From Anaerolineaceae bacterium UBA4799 (GTDB lineage: Bacteria > Chloroflexota > Anaerolineae > Anaerolineales > Anaerolineaceae): 11,939 bases of DNA. The notes beneath the pieces were generated by a model. It ran no database searches. It was not told the origin of the DNA and was given only the letters and a program-made list of their open reading frames with translations. Of this stretch, positions 1 through 6,589 are shown in pieces. Numbering within the stretch: position 1 is the stretch's first letter; every line of letters begins with the position of its first letter. The stretch is taken from NCBI GenBank assembly GCA_002402725.1, contig DHGL01000035.1, positions 1-11,939 of the forward strand, given 5' to 3'. The translations under genes were made by a program, and so were the position numbers.

Positions 1-1
1 G

Positions 2-1282
2 TCGCGATCATCAATACTCCCTACCCACCGCTTGATTAACGTGTTCCTTCTTACCGCGTTGTTCAGCTCCGCGCTGCTGCCGGGAAGCCAGGCAAGCGCG
101 ATGAACAACAGTTTGGCGAACCAGCAACCTTCCCTTATCCAGCAGGAAGAACCCAGCCGGTTGGAACTCTTTTATATACAGGCGCCGCAGCTGCGCGTGA
201 GCGAGCGTGCCATCTACGTGTATCTGCCGCCGGACTACTTTACCAGTGGAAAATCCTACCCGGTGCTCTACCTGCATGATGGTGGTATGGTCTTTTCAAC
301 CAATGGCAGCCATGACGGCAAATTTGATAAAGTTCTGGATCAATTATTTGAAAGCGGAGAGACTGAAGGCATCATCGCGGTTGGGATCGCGGCTTCTGAC
401 AACCGTTGGGATGAGTACAGCCCCTGGGTTAATGAAAACATGGATATTTGGGGAGGATATAAATCCGCCCAGGTGGAAGGCGGGGAGGGGGACGCCTACC
501 TCTCTTTCATTGTCGACACCCTCAAACCGGAAATTGACACTCGTTACCGCACGCTTGCGGATCGTGAGCATACCGCCATTGGCGGGTTCAGTATGGGCGG
601 GTTGATCTCGCTTTACGCGGGTTTGAAACACCCCGATGTTTTTTCAAAGGTGATGGCCCAATCTGCGGCGGTGTGGTTTGCGGAGGCAGACCGTGGCTGG
701 AATACGCACAACCAGTTGATCAAGTATATTAAAAATTCACCCGTTCCTGAAAATGTGAAGTTCTACCTGGACATCGGCACGCATGAATGGCTCAATAACG
801 ATATGCCTTTGACAGATGCCATGGGTCGTCCTTACACTTATCCATTTATCTGGGTGGACGGAACAGACGCGGTCTTCAATGCGTTGGAGACACATGGGGT
901 TCCCGAACAGAACCTTATGTTAATTGTGGAAGAAGGCGCAGAACATTTACCGGCAGCCTGGCATGGCAGATTCCTGGATGCCATGCTCTGGCTCTGGGAC
1001 GGACCGGAGATCGTTGTAGAACCGGACCTCGTGACAATCGTACCCCCGCTTAAAGCGGTCATCGTTCACACCCCAACGCACCCCCTGGTTGTGGACCATA
1101 CCCCCACCGTAGTACCGGAAATCCATGTGGTCGGCGTTGAGCGTCATCCAAACGCGATGATTTGGCTCACCCTCGGGATCGGCATGGTGGTTGCCAGCGC
1201 AGCGATCTTCTTCTGGTTGATCCGCTCCAATCGATACCAGAAGCGTGATGATGCTTATCAAGCGCCCGAATCCAATGATTGA
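2..1282 (+). CDS. Exported, membrane-anchored alpha/beta-hydrolase (esterase D/Fes-like family), 5' end outside window
   Basis: The reading frame is open to the left edge, so the true start may lie outside the window; in-frame TTG at 32 and GTG at 41 are possible internal starts. Numbering from 32, the protein begins with a hydrophobic stretch ending in an Ala/Ser-rich cleavage-like site near residue 23, with His-Arg just before it, which fits a signal peptide whose basic n-region is upstream. The hydrolase domain spans about residues 45-330: a YLPPDY strand, a YLHDGG oxyanion-type loop near residue 80, the nucleophile elbow GFSMGG with Ser187, and a late EGAEH motif with His305 as the likely catalytic His. 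This is the layout of the esterase/enterochelin-esterase-like (COG2382/COG2819) family; the acyl substrate is unknown. A Pro/Val-rich spacer follows, then a membrane helix at about 376-398 and a charged tail, so the enzyme should sit on the outer face of the membrane. The gene is separated from the next by 127 bases. It might deacylate or release surface glycan or peptide, but that is inference. Confidence 0.8.
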   Translation, partial: SRSSILPTHRLINVFLLTALFSSALLPGSQASAMNNSLANQQPSLIQQEEPSRLELFYIQAPQLRVSERAIYVYLPPDYFTSGKSYPVLYLHDGGMVFSTNGSHDGKFDKVLDQLFESGETEGIIAVGIAASDNRWDEYSPWVNENMDIWGGYKSAQVEGGEGDAYLSFIVDTLKPEIDTRYRTLADREHTAIGGFSMGGLISLYAGLKHPDVFSKVMAQSAAVWFAEADRGWNTHNQLIKYIKNSPVPENVKFYLDIGTHEWLNNDMPLTDAMGRPYTYPFIWVDGTDAVFNALETHGVPEQNLMLIVEEGAEHLPAAWHGRFLDAMLWLWDGPEIVVEPDLVTIVPPLKAVIVHTPTHPLVVDHTPTVVPEIHVVGVERHPNAMIWLTLGIGMVVASAAIFFWLIRSNRYQKRDDAYQAPESND

Positions 1283-1337
1283 TAGTAATACCTGGTAGAT
1301 ACAATTTTACGAAGGCGTGGAGCTAATCATTAGCCGG

Positions 1338-1346
1338 TGATACAAT
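1338..1346 (+). promoter_or_regulatory. Possible extended -10 promoter before the NusG-like gene
   Basis: The bases TGATACAAT form an extended -10 (TGn plus a TATAAT-like hexamer with one mismatch), 63 bases ahead of the ATG at 1410. No good -35 hexamer lies at 16-18 bases upstream. A second TACAAT at 1300-1305 has a TTGATA 15 bases before it (1279-1284). Either could serve the antiterminator gene; the evidence is motif match only. Confidence 0.25.
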
Positions 1347-1409
1347 CTTTTTAAGGAAAAACCGCAGGCTTAAGCCAGTAACCCTCTTAAACAATCTTCA
1401 GACAACGTC

Positions 1410-1940
1410 ATGACACAAAGATGGCATGTGATGCGCAGTAAGCCCAACCGCGAGGAATTCCTGGCACGGGAACTCGAATCTCGGGATGTGGAATACTATT
1501 ACCCGCGTTTACGCGCCAATCCGGTGAATCCTCGCGCGCGGCGCTTCAAACCTTACTTTCCCGGCTACCTCTTTATTCACTTCGACCTTGAAAAGGGGAA
1601 CGTTTCATCGCTGGAGCACATCCCCGGGGCAGCCAACCTGGTTTCATTTGGCGGCGAGTTTTCAGACGTGCCGGATAACATTGTTCACGCCATCCGCCGC
1701 AAAGTAGACGAGCTGAACGCGCAGGGCGGGGAAGGCGCGGCGGTATTGCATGCGGGCGACCGGGTAGAGATCGAGAGCGGTCCATTCGCCGGGTATATGG
1801 CCATTTTAGATGCCGCTTTGCCGGGCAGTGAACGTGTGCGCGTTTTACTGCAAATGCTTGAACATCGAGAGTTGCCGGTGGAGATGCCGGCGCATTATGT
1901 AAGGGTAAGTAAAAGTTCAACCAAAAGGAGAACAGGGTAG
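1410..1940 (+). CDS. NusG/RfaH-type specialised transcription antitermination factor
   Basis: A 176-residue protein with an NGN domain followed by a KOW domain. The opening WHVMRSKPNREE matches the conserved 'W-V-x-KP-x-E' start of NusG proteins, and PYFPGYLF at residues 48-55 is the NGN signature. A KOW motif begins at AGDRVEIESGPF (from Ala115). The short length and the linker fit NusG paralogues such as RfaH, UpxY and LoaP rather than housekeeping NusG, which normally sits beside secE and rplK; none of these is here. Such paralogues bind paused RNA polymerase at the start of long exopolysaccharide or capsule operons and prevent early termination. Its place just ahead of a glycan operon supports that role. 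The start codon ATG 1410 has no strong Shine-Dalgarno, but starting later would cut into the NGN core. The target operon is inferred from position only. Confidence 0.85.
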   Translation: MTQRWHVMRSKPNREEFLARELESRDVEYYYPRLRANPVNPRARRFKPYFPGYLFIHFDLEKGNVSSLEHIPGAANLVSFGGEFSDVPDNIVHAIRRKVDELNAQGGEGAAVLHAGDRVEIESGPFAGYMAILDAALPGSERVRVLLQMLEHRELPVEMPAHYVRVSKSSTKRRTG

Positions 1941-2020
1941 TGTAAAAGATCTGAACCAGCATAACTTTTTTAGGTTTCTCACGGAGGGTGGAATATTGAC
2001 AAGTTCGGGATATCATTAGT

Positions 2021-2084
2021 GACAATTGGTCGGACAAATTGGTCGGACAAATTTGTGTCGGACAAATTGTGTCGGACAAATTTG
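2021..2084 (+). repeat. Array of back-to-back GAC-AATT-GTC palindromes (putative operator array)
   Basis: The segment parses completely as inverted-repeat units, each separated by one G: GACAATTGGTC (2021-2031), GACAAATTGGTC (2033-2044), GACAAATTTGTGTC (2046-2059), GACAAATTGTGTC (2061-2073) and the half unit GACAAATTTG (2075-2084). The perfect 10-base palindrome ACAAATTTGT sits at 2047-2056. The direct-repeat view gives TCGGACAAATT at 2030, 2043, 2058 and 2072, with uneven spacing of 13, 15 and 14. Arms GAC/GTC are kept while the centre length varies. The last unit overlaps the proposed -35 of the operon promoter, as expected of a multi-site operator; the regulator is unknown. Confidence 0.75.
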
Positions 2085-2111
2085 AGAGCCTTTGTGTATT
2101 TAAGATATACT
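2082..2111 (+). promoter_or_regulatory. Candidate sigma-70 type promoter of the glycan operon
   Basis: TTGAGA (2082-2087) and TATACT (2106-2111) match the -35 and -10 consensus in five of six bases each, with an 18-base spacer. Transcription would start near 2118, leaving a leader of about 70 bases before the first candidate start codon. The -35 overlaps the end of the palindrome array. An imperfect inverted repeat (CTTTGTGTAT at 2090-2099 against ATACTAAAG at 2107-2115) spans the -10. The leader also holds CTTTCATC twice (2143-2150 and 2156-2163). Confidence 0.45.
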
Positions 2112-2187
2112 AAAGTAAAGTTTCTTTGTATGGAATAATTATCTTTCATCAAAGCCTTTCATCGCCCAATAGATCGCAGAGTCAGAC

Positions 2188-3720
2188 TTGAGCCGAACTG
2201 TTGAATTTTTAGATAAACAAGCTGCGAAGGGATTTTCTGCAGAGGTGATTCCGCAACAGCGGAGTGCCACGCTGCGTTTTTTTAAGCGCCTGGTGGACTT
2301 ACTGGGTGCGGTCTTTGGGCTGGTAATATTTTCGCCCTTCTTCTTGTACATCACCATCCGTATCAAGCGTGAATCACCCGGACCGGTGTATTACCGCGGA
2401 GAGCGCGTTGGACGTAACGGAAAACTGTTCAAAATTCTCAAGTTTCGCACCATGTACGAGACTCCTCAAAATCACAACGGTTTGCCGCTGACAGTTAAGA
2501 ATGATGAACGGGTAACGCTGTTCGGCGCCTGGCTGCGGGAAACCAAACTGAATGAACTGCCAAATTTCTGGAATGTGCTCATTGGTGAGATGAGCCTGGT
2601 TGGCCCGCGTCCGGAAGACCCAGCGTTTGTGAAAGAATGGCCGGAAGATGTAAAAACTGAGGTGCTATCTGTGCGCCCGGGAATGACCAGCCCGGCGTCG
2701 GTCATCTTTCGTGACGAGGAAAACCTGCTTCGCGGCAGCAGCGTGTTGGATGATTACCTCAAATCCATTTTGCCGGAAAAACTGCGCCTGGATCAACTCT
2801 ATGTGCGCTACTATAACTTTTTAGGTGACCTGGATGTCATCTTCATGACCATGGTCATGCTCATCCCGGGTTTACGCCAGCGCAAAGTGCAGGAAGGCAC
2901 TTTGTTCGAAGGTCCGTTGGTGAGATTTAGCCGGGCTTACATTTCCTGGTTCATCGCGGATACGATCATCGCCTTCCTGGCAATCTCCATTGCCACGCTT
3001 CTCTGGCGCATCCAAATCCCGCTGGATGTGGGCTTTCGGCGCATGGTGCTGCTGGCAGCCGGGTTGGCTTTTATACTTGGCTTTACGAATACTCTGCTGG
3101 GACTAAGAAATATCAGTTGGCGCTACGCCAGCCCGACGCATGTGTTCGATATCGCTCTTTCAACGTCACTCGCTTTGGTGGTTTTCGCGCTGCTCAGCCC
3201 GCCGCTGCTGTCTATCAGACTCCCGATCAACCTGCTCATCAACATTGGACTGCTGTCGTTTGCCGGGTTTGTAGCGGCGCGCTATCGTGAACGCTTGCTC
3301 ACCGGATTGGCCTCGCGCTGGGTCCGTTGGCGTGGGCAATCCAGCCTCATCGGTGAACGGGTGCTCATCGTGGGCGCGGGTGATGCCGGTCAACTGGCTA
3401 TCTGGTTGTTGGAGAAGAGCAATCATTATTCAGCGTTTTCCATCGTCGGGCTGGTAGATGATGATTTCCGGAAAGTAAAAAAGAATATAACCGGTTACCC
3501 GGTTCTGGGCACCACACATGATATTCCTGCACTTGTCAAAACGAAGAGCATCGGATTGATCCTTTTTGCCATCACCAGGGTTAGCGCCAAAGAACGCGAC
3601 CGCATTCTGAAAGCCTGTAAAGAACTACCGGTGCGGGTCGTGTTGATTCCTGATCTTTTAAAGTTAGTGAACGAGTACTTGAGCCAGCAGACCCGGGAGG
3701 TTGTGGATAACGATGTCTGA
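2188..3720 (+). CDS. Polyprenyl-phosphate sugar-1-phosphate transferase fused to a C-terminal membrane/Rossmann module
   Basis: The N-terminal half is a bacterial sugar transferase (PF02397) domain: a reentrant hydrophobic helix at about residues 34-58, SPGPVYYRGERVGRNGK, the KFRTM motif, and NELPNFWNV...MSLVGPRPE. These monotopic enzymes move a sugar-phosphate from a nucleotide sugar to undecaprenyl phosphate, the first step of surface glycan assembly. The second half has four membrane segments (about 251-274, 286-307, 319-342, 346-366) and then a Rossmann-like domain with VLIVGAGDAGQ near residue 392, as in CoA_binding_3/FlaA1-type proteins. In the WbaP family these parts come first and the transferase last; here the order is reversed. 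No dehydratase domain follows, so it is not a full FlaA1/CapD. The usual Asp-Glu pair reads Asn122-Glu123. The start TTG 2188 is the first possible one after an in-frame stop at 2170; GTG 2245, with AAGGGA 12 bases ahead, is an alternative that keeps the whole domain. Confidence 0.85.
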   Translation: MSRTVEFLDKQAAKGFSAEVIPQQRSATLRFFKRLVDLLGAVFGLVIFSPFFLYITIRIKRESPGPVYYRGERVGRNGKLFKILKFRTMYETPQNHNGLPLTVKNDERVTLFGAWLRETKLNELPNFWNVLIGEMSLVGPRPEDPAFVKEWPEDVKTEVLSVRPGMTSPASVIFRDEENLLRGSSVLDDYLKSILPEKLRLDQLYVRYYNFLGDLDVIFMTMVMLIPGLRQRKVQEGTLFEGPLVRFSRAYISWFIADTIIAFLAISIATLLWRIQIPLDVGFRRMVLLAAGLAFILGFTNTLLGLRNISWRYASPTHVFDIALSTSLALVVFALLSPPLLSIRLPINLLINIGLLSFAGFVAARYRERLLTGLASRWVRWRGQSSLIGERVLIVGAGDAGQLAIWLLEKSNHYSAFSIVGLVDDDFRKVKKNITGYPVLGTTHDIPALVKTKSIGLILFAITRVSAKERDRILKACKELPVRVVLIPDLLKLVNEYLSQQTREVVDNDV

Positions 3721-4708
3721 GCCTTGGCAAGGTATGAAGGTGCTGGTCACCGGGGCGGGAGGGTTCATAGGCAGCCGCCTGGTGGGCACACTGGTGGATG
3801 CCGGAGCGGATGTACGCGCCTTTGTTCGTTATAACTCGCGTGGAGATGCTGGCATGTTGCGTCTACTGGTACCCAAAGCTGCCGAGGCTGTTGAAATTAT
3901 AGCCGGTGACCTGCGGGATGAGGATGCTGTGCGCGCAGCCGTGAAAGGCTGCAGGGTTGTTTTTCACCTTGGCGCGTTGATTTCCATCCCTTATTCATAC
4001 AAGCACCCGGCAGAAGTGGTTTCGACCAACATCATGGGAACGCTCAACGTTTTGCTTGCCAGCCGTGATTTGGGTGTCGAGCGCCTGGTGCACACTTCCA
4101 CCAGCGAGGTTTACGGTACGGCGCGGGTGGCGCCCATCAGCGAAAGTCACCCCCTGCAGGGGCAGTCGCCCTACTCAGCCAGCAAAATTGGCGCCGATAA
4201 ACTGGCAGAAAGCTTCTATTGCGCCTATGACCTGCCGGTGATCACTGTGCGCCCGTTCAATACCTACGGCCCCGGGCAATCCGGCCGGGCGGTCATCCCC
4301 ACCATCATCACGCAGGCGCTCAGCCGGGAAGTCATTCAACTGGGCAACCTCGAATCCACACGCGATTTTACTTATGTGGATGACACGGTCAGCGGGTTTT
4401 TGCGCGCGGCTGAAAGTGAGATCAACCCGGGCGAAGTGTTCAACCTGGGCACTGGCGAAGAAATCGCCATTGGTGAACTGGCGCACATGATTCTTAAGAT
4501 GACCGGCAGCCAGGCGGCAATCGAAACCAAAACGCTGCGTTTGCGCCCGCGAAAATCTGAGGTGATGCGCCTCGTTTCGGATAACACGCGCGCAAGGGAA
4601 GTATTGGGCTGGGCGCCGCGCGTCTCTCTTGAAGACGGGCTGCAACTCACCATTGATTGGATCAGGGAAAACCTCGATCGATACCGGGTAGGTCAATATG
4701 AATTCTAA
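3713..4708 (+). CDS. NAD-dependent sugar-nucleotide 4,6-dehydratase, LegB-like (extended SDR)
   Basis: ATG 3713 overlaps the end of the previous gene by eight bases, with GGGAGG 12 bases upstream, so the two are probably translationally coupled. The protein is 331 residues. The nucleotide-binding loop is GAGGFIGS (Gly14, Gly17, Gly20). Tyr154-x3-Lys158 is the SDR catalytic pair. The stretch TSTSEVYG carries Thr130-Ser131-Glu132, the pattern that marks 4,6-dehydratases rather than simple 4-epimerases. The runs HPLQGQSPYSASKIGAD and RPFNTYGPGQS...VIPTIITQ strongly resemble the LegB group, whose Campylobacter member acts on GDP-GlcNAc in legionaminic acid synthesis. The product is a 4-keto-6-deoxy sugar nucleotide in the cytoplasm, the substrate for the aminotransferase two genes downstream. 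Which base and sugar are used here cannot be told from sequence alone. The other leg-type genes (synthase, 2-epimerase) are absent from the window. Confidence 0.88.
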   Translation: MSEPWQGMKVLVTGAGGFIGSRLVGTLVDAGADVRAFVRYNSRGDAGMLRLLVPKAAEAVEIIAGDLRDEDAVRAAVKGCRVVFHLGALISIPYSYKHPAEVVSTNIMGTLNVLLASRDLGVERLVHTSTSEVYGTARVAPISESHPLQGQSPYSASKIGADKLAESFYCAYDLPVITVRPFNTYGPGQSGRAVIPTIITQALSREVIQLGNLESTRDFTYVDDTVSGFLRAAESEINPGEVFNLGTGEEIAIGELAHMILKMTGSQAAIETKTLRLRPRKSEVMRLVSDNTRAREVLGWAPRVSLEDGLQLTIDWIRENLDRYRVGQYEF

Positions 4709-5426
4709 GACTATCCAGGTACGCGCGGTGGTACTGGCGGGTGGCAAAGGCACCCGCCTGGCGCCTTACACGCGCATCATTCCAAAACCGCTCATGCCCA
4801 TTGGAGATATGCCCATCCTTGAGATCATGCTGCGGCAGATGAGGCGCGCCGGCATCCGCCAGGTGACGCTTACCACCGGTTACCTCGATAACCTGCTGCG
4901 GCTTTTCTTCCTCGACGGCAAACGCCTGGGGCTGAAGATCGATTATGTGCAGGAGGAGAAACCGCTGGGCACTTCCGGTCCCCTCGCTAATGTGAAGGGG
5001 CTTACCAATACCTTCCTGGTGACCAACGGTGACGTGCTCACTGATCTCGACCTCTCGGAGCTCATCGCTTACCACCACCAACAAGGCGCCATCGCCACCA
5101 TTGCCACTCATAAACGCAAGGTGACCATCGACCTCGGTGTGGTCGAAGTGGATAAAGAAAACTCGGTCACCAATTACCTCGAAAAACCGGACTTTAATTA
5201 CCTGGTGAGCATGGGCTTATACGTGTTCGAACCGCGGGTGCTCAAGTATATCCCCAGGGATGAGTACCTTGACTTCCCTGCCCTGGTGTGCAATCTCATC
5301 GCCGCAGGAGAGAAGGTCAGCAGTTACCCCTTCAAAGGCTACTGGGAAGACCTGGGGCGCCCGGACGACTACGAGCGCGCCAGCGTGGATTTTGAAAAGA
5401 ACCGCAGCCAGTTCCTGCCGGAGTAA
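4698..5426 (+). CDS. Sugar-1-phosphate nucleotidyltransferase (NTP_transferase family)
   Basis: A 242-residue enzyme whose ATG lies 11 bases inside the end of the dehydratase gene, with GGTAGG a few bases upstream. It carries the pyrophosphorylase signature AVVLAGGKGTRL (residues 10-21), then PKPLMPIG with Lys30, and the metal-binding NGD at 110-112. A later EKP motif and the C-terminal YWEDLGRPDDYERA are typical of the PF00483 fold. It lacks the left-handed beta-helix of GlmU and the CBS domains seen in Campylobacter PtmE. The reaction is NTP plus sugar-1-phosphate to NDP-sugar plus pyrophosphate. Its place directly after the LegB-like gene suggests it makes the dehydratase's substrate, possibly a GDP-sugar by analogy with legionaminic acid clusters; a mannose-1-phosphate guanylyltransferase or glucose-1-phosphate thymidylyltransferase role is not excluded. 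Confidence 0.85.
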   Translation: MNSKTIQVRAVVLAGGKGTRLAPYTRIIPKPLMPIGDMPILEIMLRQMRRAGIRQVTLTTGYLDNLLRLFFLDGKRLGLKIDYVQEEKPLGTSGPLANVKGLTNTFLVTNGDVLTDLDLSELIAYHHQQGAIATIATHKRKVTIDLGVVEVDKENSVTNYLEKPDFNYLVSMGLYVFEPRVLKYIPRDEYLDFPALVCNLIAAGEKVSSYPFKGYWEDLGRPDDYERASVDFEKNRSQFLPE

Positions 5427-5429
5427 AAG

Positions 5430-6569
5430 ATGAACTGGATAGTGCCATTATCGGATGTGAAGTTTGGCGCTGAAGAACAGGAGGCGGTGCGCGCTGTGCT
5501 CGAAAGCGGCTGGCTTACTATGGGGGAAGTTACCGCCAAATTTGAAGAAGAATTCAAAGCTTACACCGGGGCAAGGCATGCCTTCGCTGTGGCGAATGCC
5601 ACCGTGGCGCTGCACATGGCCTGCCTGGCGCTGGGTATTGGCCCCGGAGACGAGGTCATCGTTCCCTCTTTGACATTTGTGGCAACAGCCAACGCGGTGC
5701 GTTACACCGGCGCGCAACCGGTCTTCGCGGATATCACCAGTGCAAACGACCTGACCATCTCGTTGGAGTCCATCAGGCAGGCGGTCAGCCCGCGCACAAA
5801 AGCGCTGATGGTGATGCACTACGCCGGTTACGCCTGCGATATGCCGGCAATTCTTGAGTGGGCACGGGAGCAGGGATTGCCAGTAATCGAGGACGCCGCG
5901 CACGCAGTGGGGTCATTCCTTAATGAAAAGCACCTGGGCACCTGGGGAACCGCGGGCTGCTTCAGTTTCTTTTCCAACAAAAACCTCTCCACCGGTGAGG
6001 GTGGCATGGTGGTAACAAATGACGACGAGCTGGCGGCGCAGTTCAAGCTGCTGCGCTCGCATGGCATGACTTCGCTCACCTGGGACCGTCACCAGGGGCA
6101 CGCCTGGAGCTATGACGTGGTGACCACCGGTTACAACTACCGCATCGATGAAATCCATTCAGCGCTGGGGCGGGTGCAACTGGATAAACTGGATGGCAAC
6201 AACGCCCGGCGCAGCGCGCTGAGTGCGCGTTACCGCGAACTGTTGGGCGAACTTTGTCCAACGCTGGCGCTGCCTTTTGAAGGGCACCCGGGGATTTCAG
6301 CCCATCACATCATGCCGGTGCTGCTTCCGCGCGGCACGGAGCGCGTGCGCTTTATGGAACGCTTGAAAGAGCAGGGCATCCAGTCCAGCATCCATTACCC
6401 GCCGGTGCATGGTTTTACATCCTTCAAAGAAGGCGCGCTAAGAGCTGATAAGTTGCCGCTCACCGACGAGGTGGCGGCGCGTGAGGTGACCTTGCCGCTC
6501 TACCCCACGATGACGGATGAGCAGGCGCAGCTGGTGGCACTGGCAGTTGCCAGGGCGCTGGAGGACTGA
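5430..6569 (+). CDS. PLP-dependent sugar aminotransferase (DegT/DnrJ/EryC1/StrS family)
   Basis: Starts three bases after the stop of the nucleotidyltransferase, with a GGAG Shine-Dalgarno (5420-5423) placed over that gene's end, so the two should be co-translated. The 379-residue length is normal for the family. Visible family features are the opening 'VPLSDVKFG...AVRAVLESGWLT', GDEVIVPSLTFVATANAV, the cofactor-ring Asp155 in EDAAHAVGS, and the Schiff-base Lys184 in FFSNKNLSTGEGGM. YNYRIDE and the late VHGF...LPLYPTM also fit. These enzymes transfer an amino group, usually from glutamate, to the keto sugar nucleotide made by a 4,6-dehydratase. With the two preceding genes this gives a compact route to an activated 4-amino-4,6-dideoxy sugar. 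LegC-, PglE- and perosamine synthase-type activities are all possible; sequence inspection alone does not separate them. Confidence 0.88.
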   Translation: MNWIVPLSDVKFGAEEQEAVRAVLESGWLTMGEVTAKFEEEFKAYTGARHAFAVANATVALHMACLALGIGPGDEVIVPSLTFVATANAVRYTGAQPVFADITSANDLTISLESIRQAVSPRTKALMVMHYAGYACDMPAILEWAREQGLPVIEDAAHAVGSFLNEKHLGTWGTAGCFSFFSNKNLSTGEGGMVVTNDDELAAQFKLLRSHGMTSLTWDRHQGHAWSYDVVTTGYNYRIDEIHSALGRVQLDKLDGNNARRSALSARYRELLGELCPTLALPFEGHPGISAHHIMPVLLPRGTERVRFMERLKEQGIQSSIHYPPVHGFTSFKEGALRADKLPLTDEVAAREVTLPLYPTMTDEQAQLVALAVARALED

Positions 6570-6589
6570 ACGCGCCGGGCAGTATTGAG

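Noticed and set aside
1996..2026. Promoter using TTGACA at 1996-2001
   Set aside because: The -35 is perfect, but no acceptable -10 hexamer lies 16-19 bases downstream; the best options read GTGACA or GACAAT. The pair at 2082/2106 is better.
2021..2084. CRISPR array
   Set aside because: The units are only 11-14 bases, are separated by a single base, and have no spacers; no cas genes are present.
4175..4753. Long minus-strand frame of 192 codons opposite the dehydratase gene
   Set aside because: It is antisense to a well-supported gene with clear catalytic motifs, and its translation shows no domain pattern. It is a by-product of codon bias in GC-rich genes.
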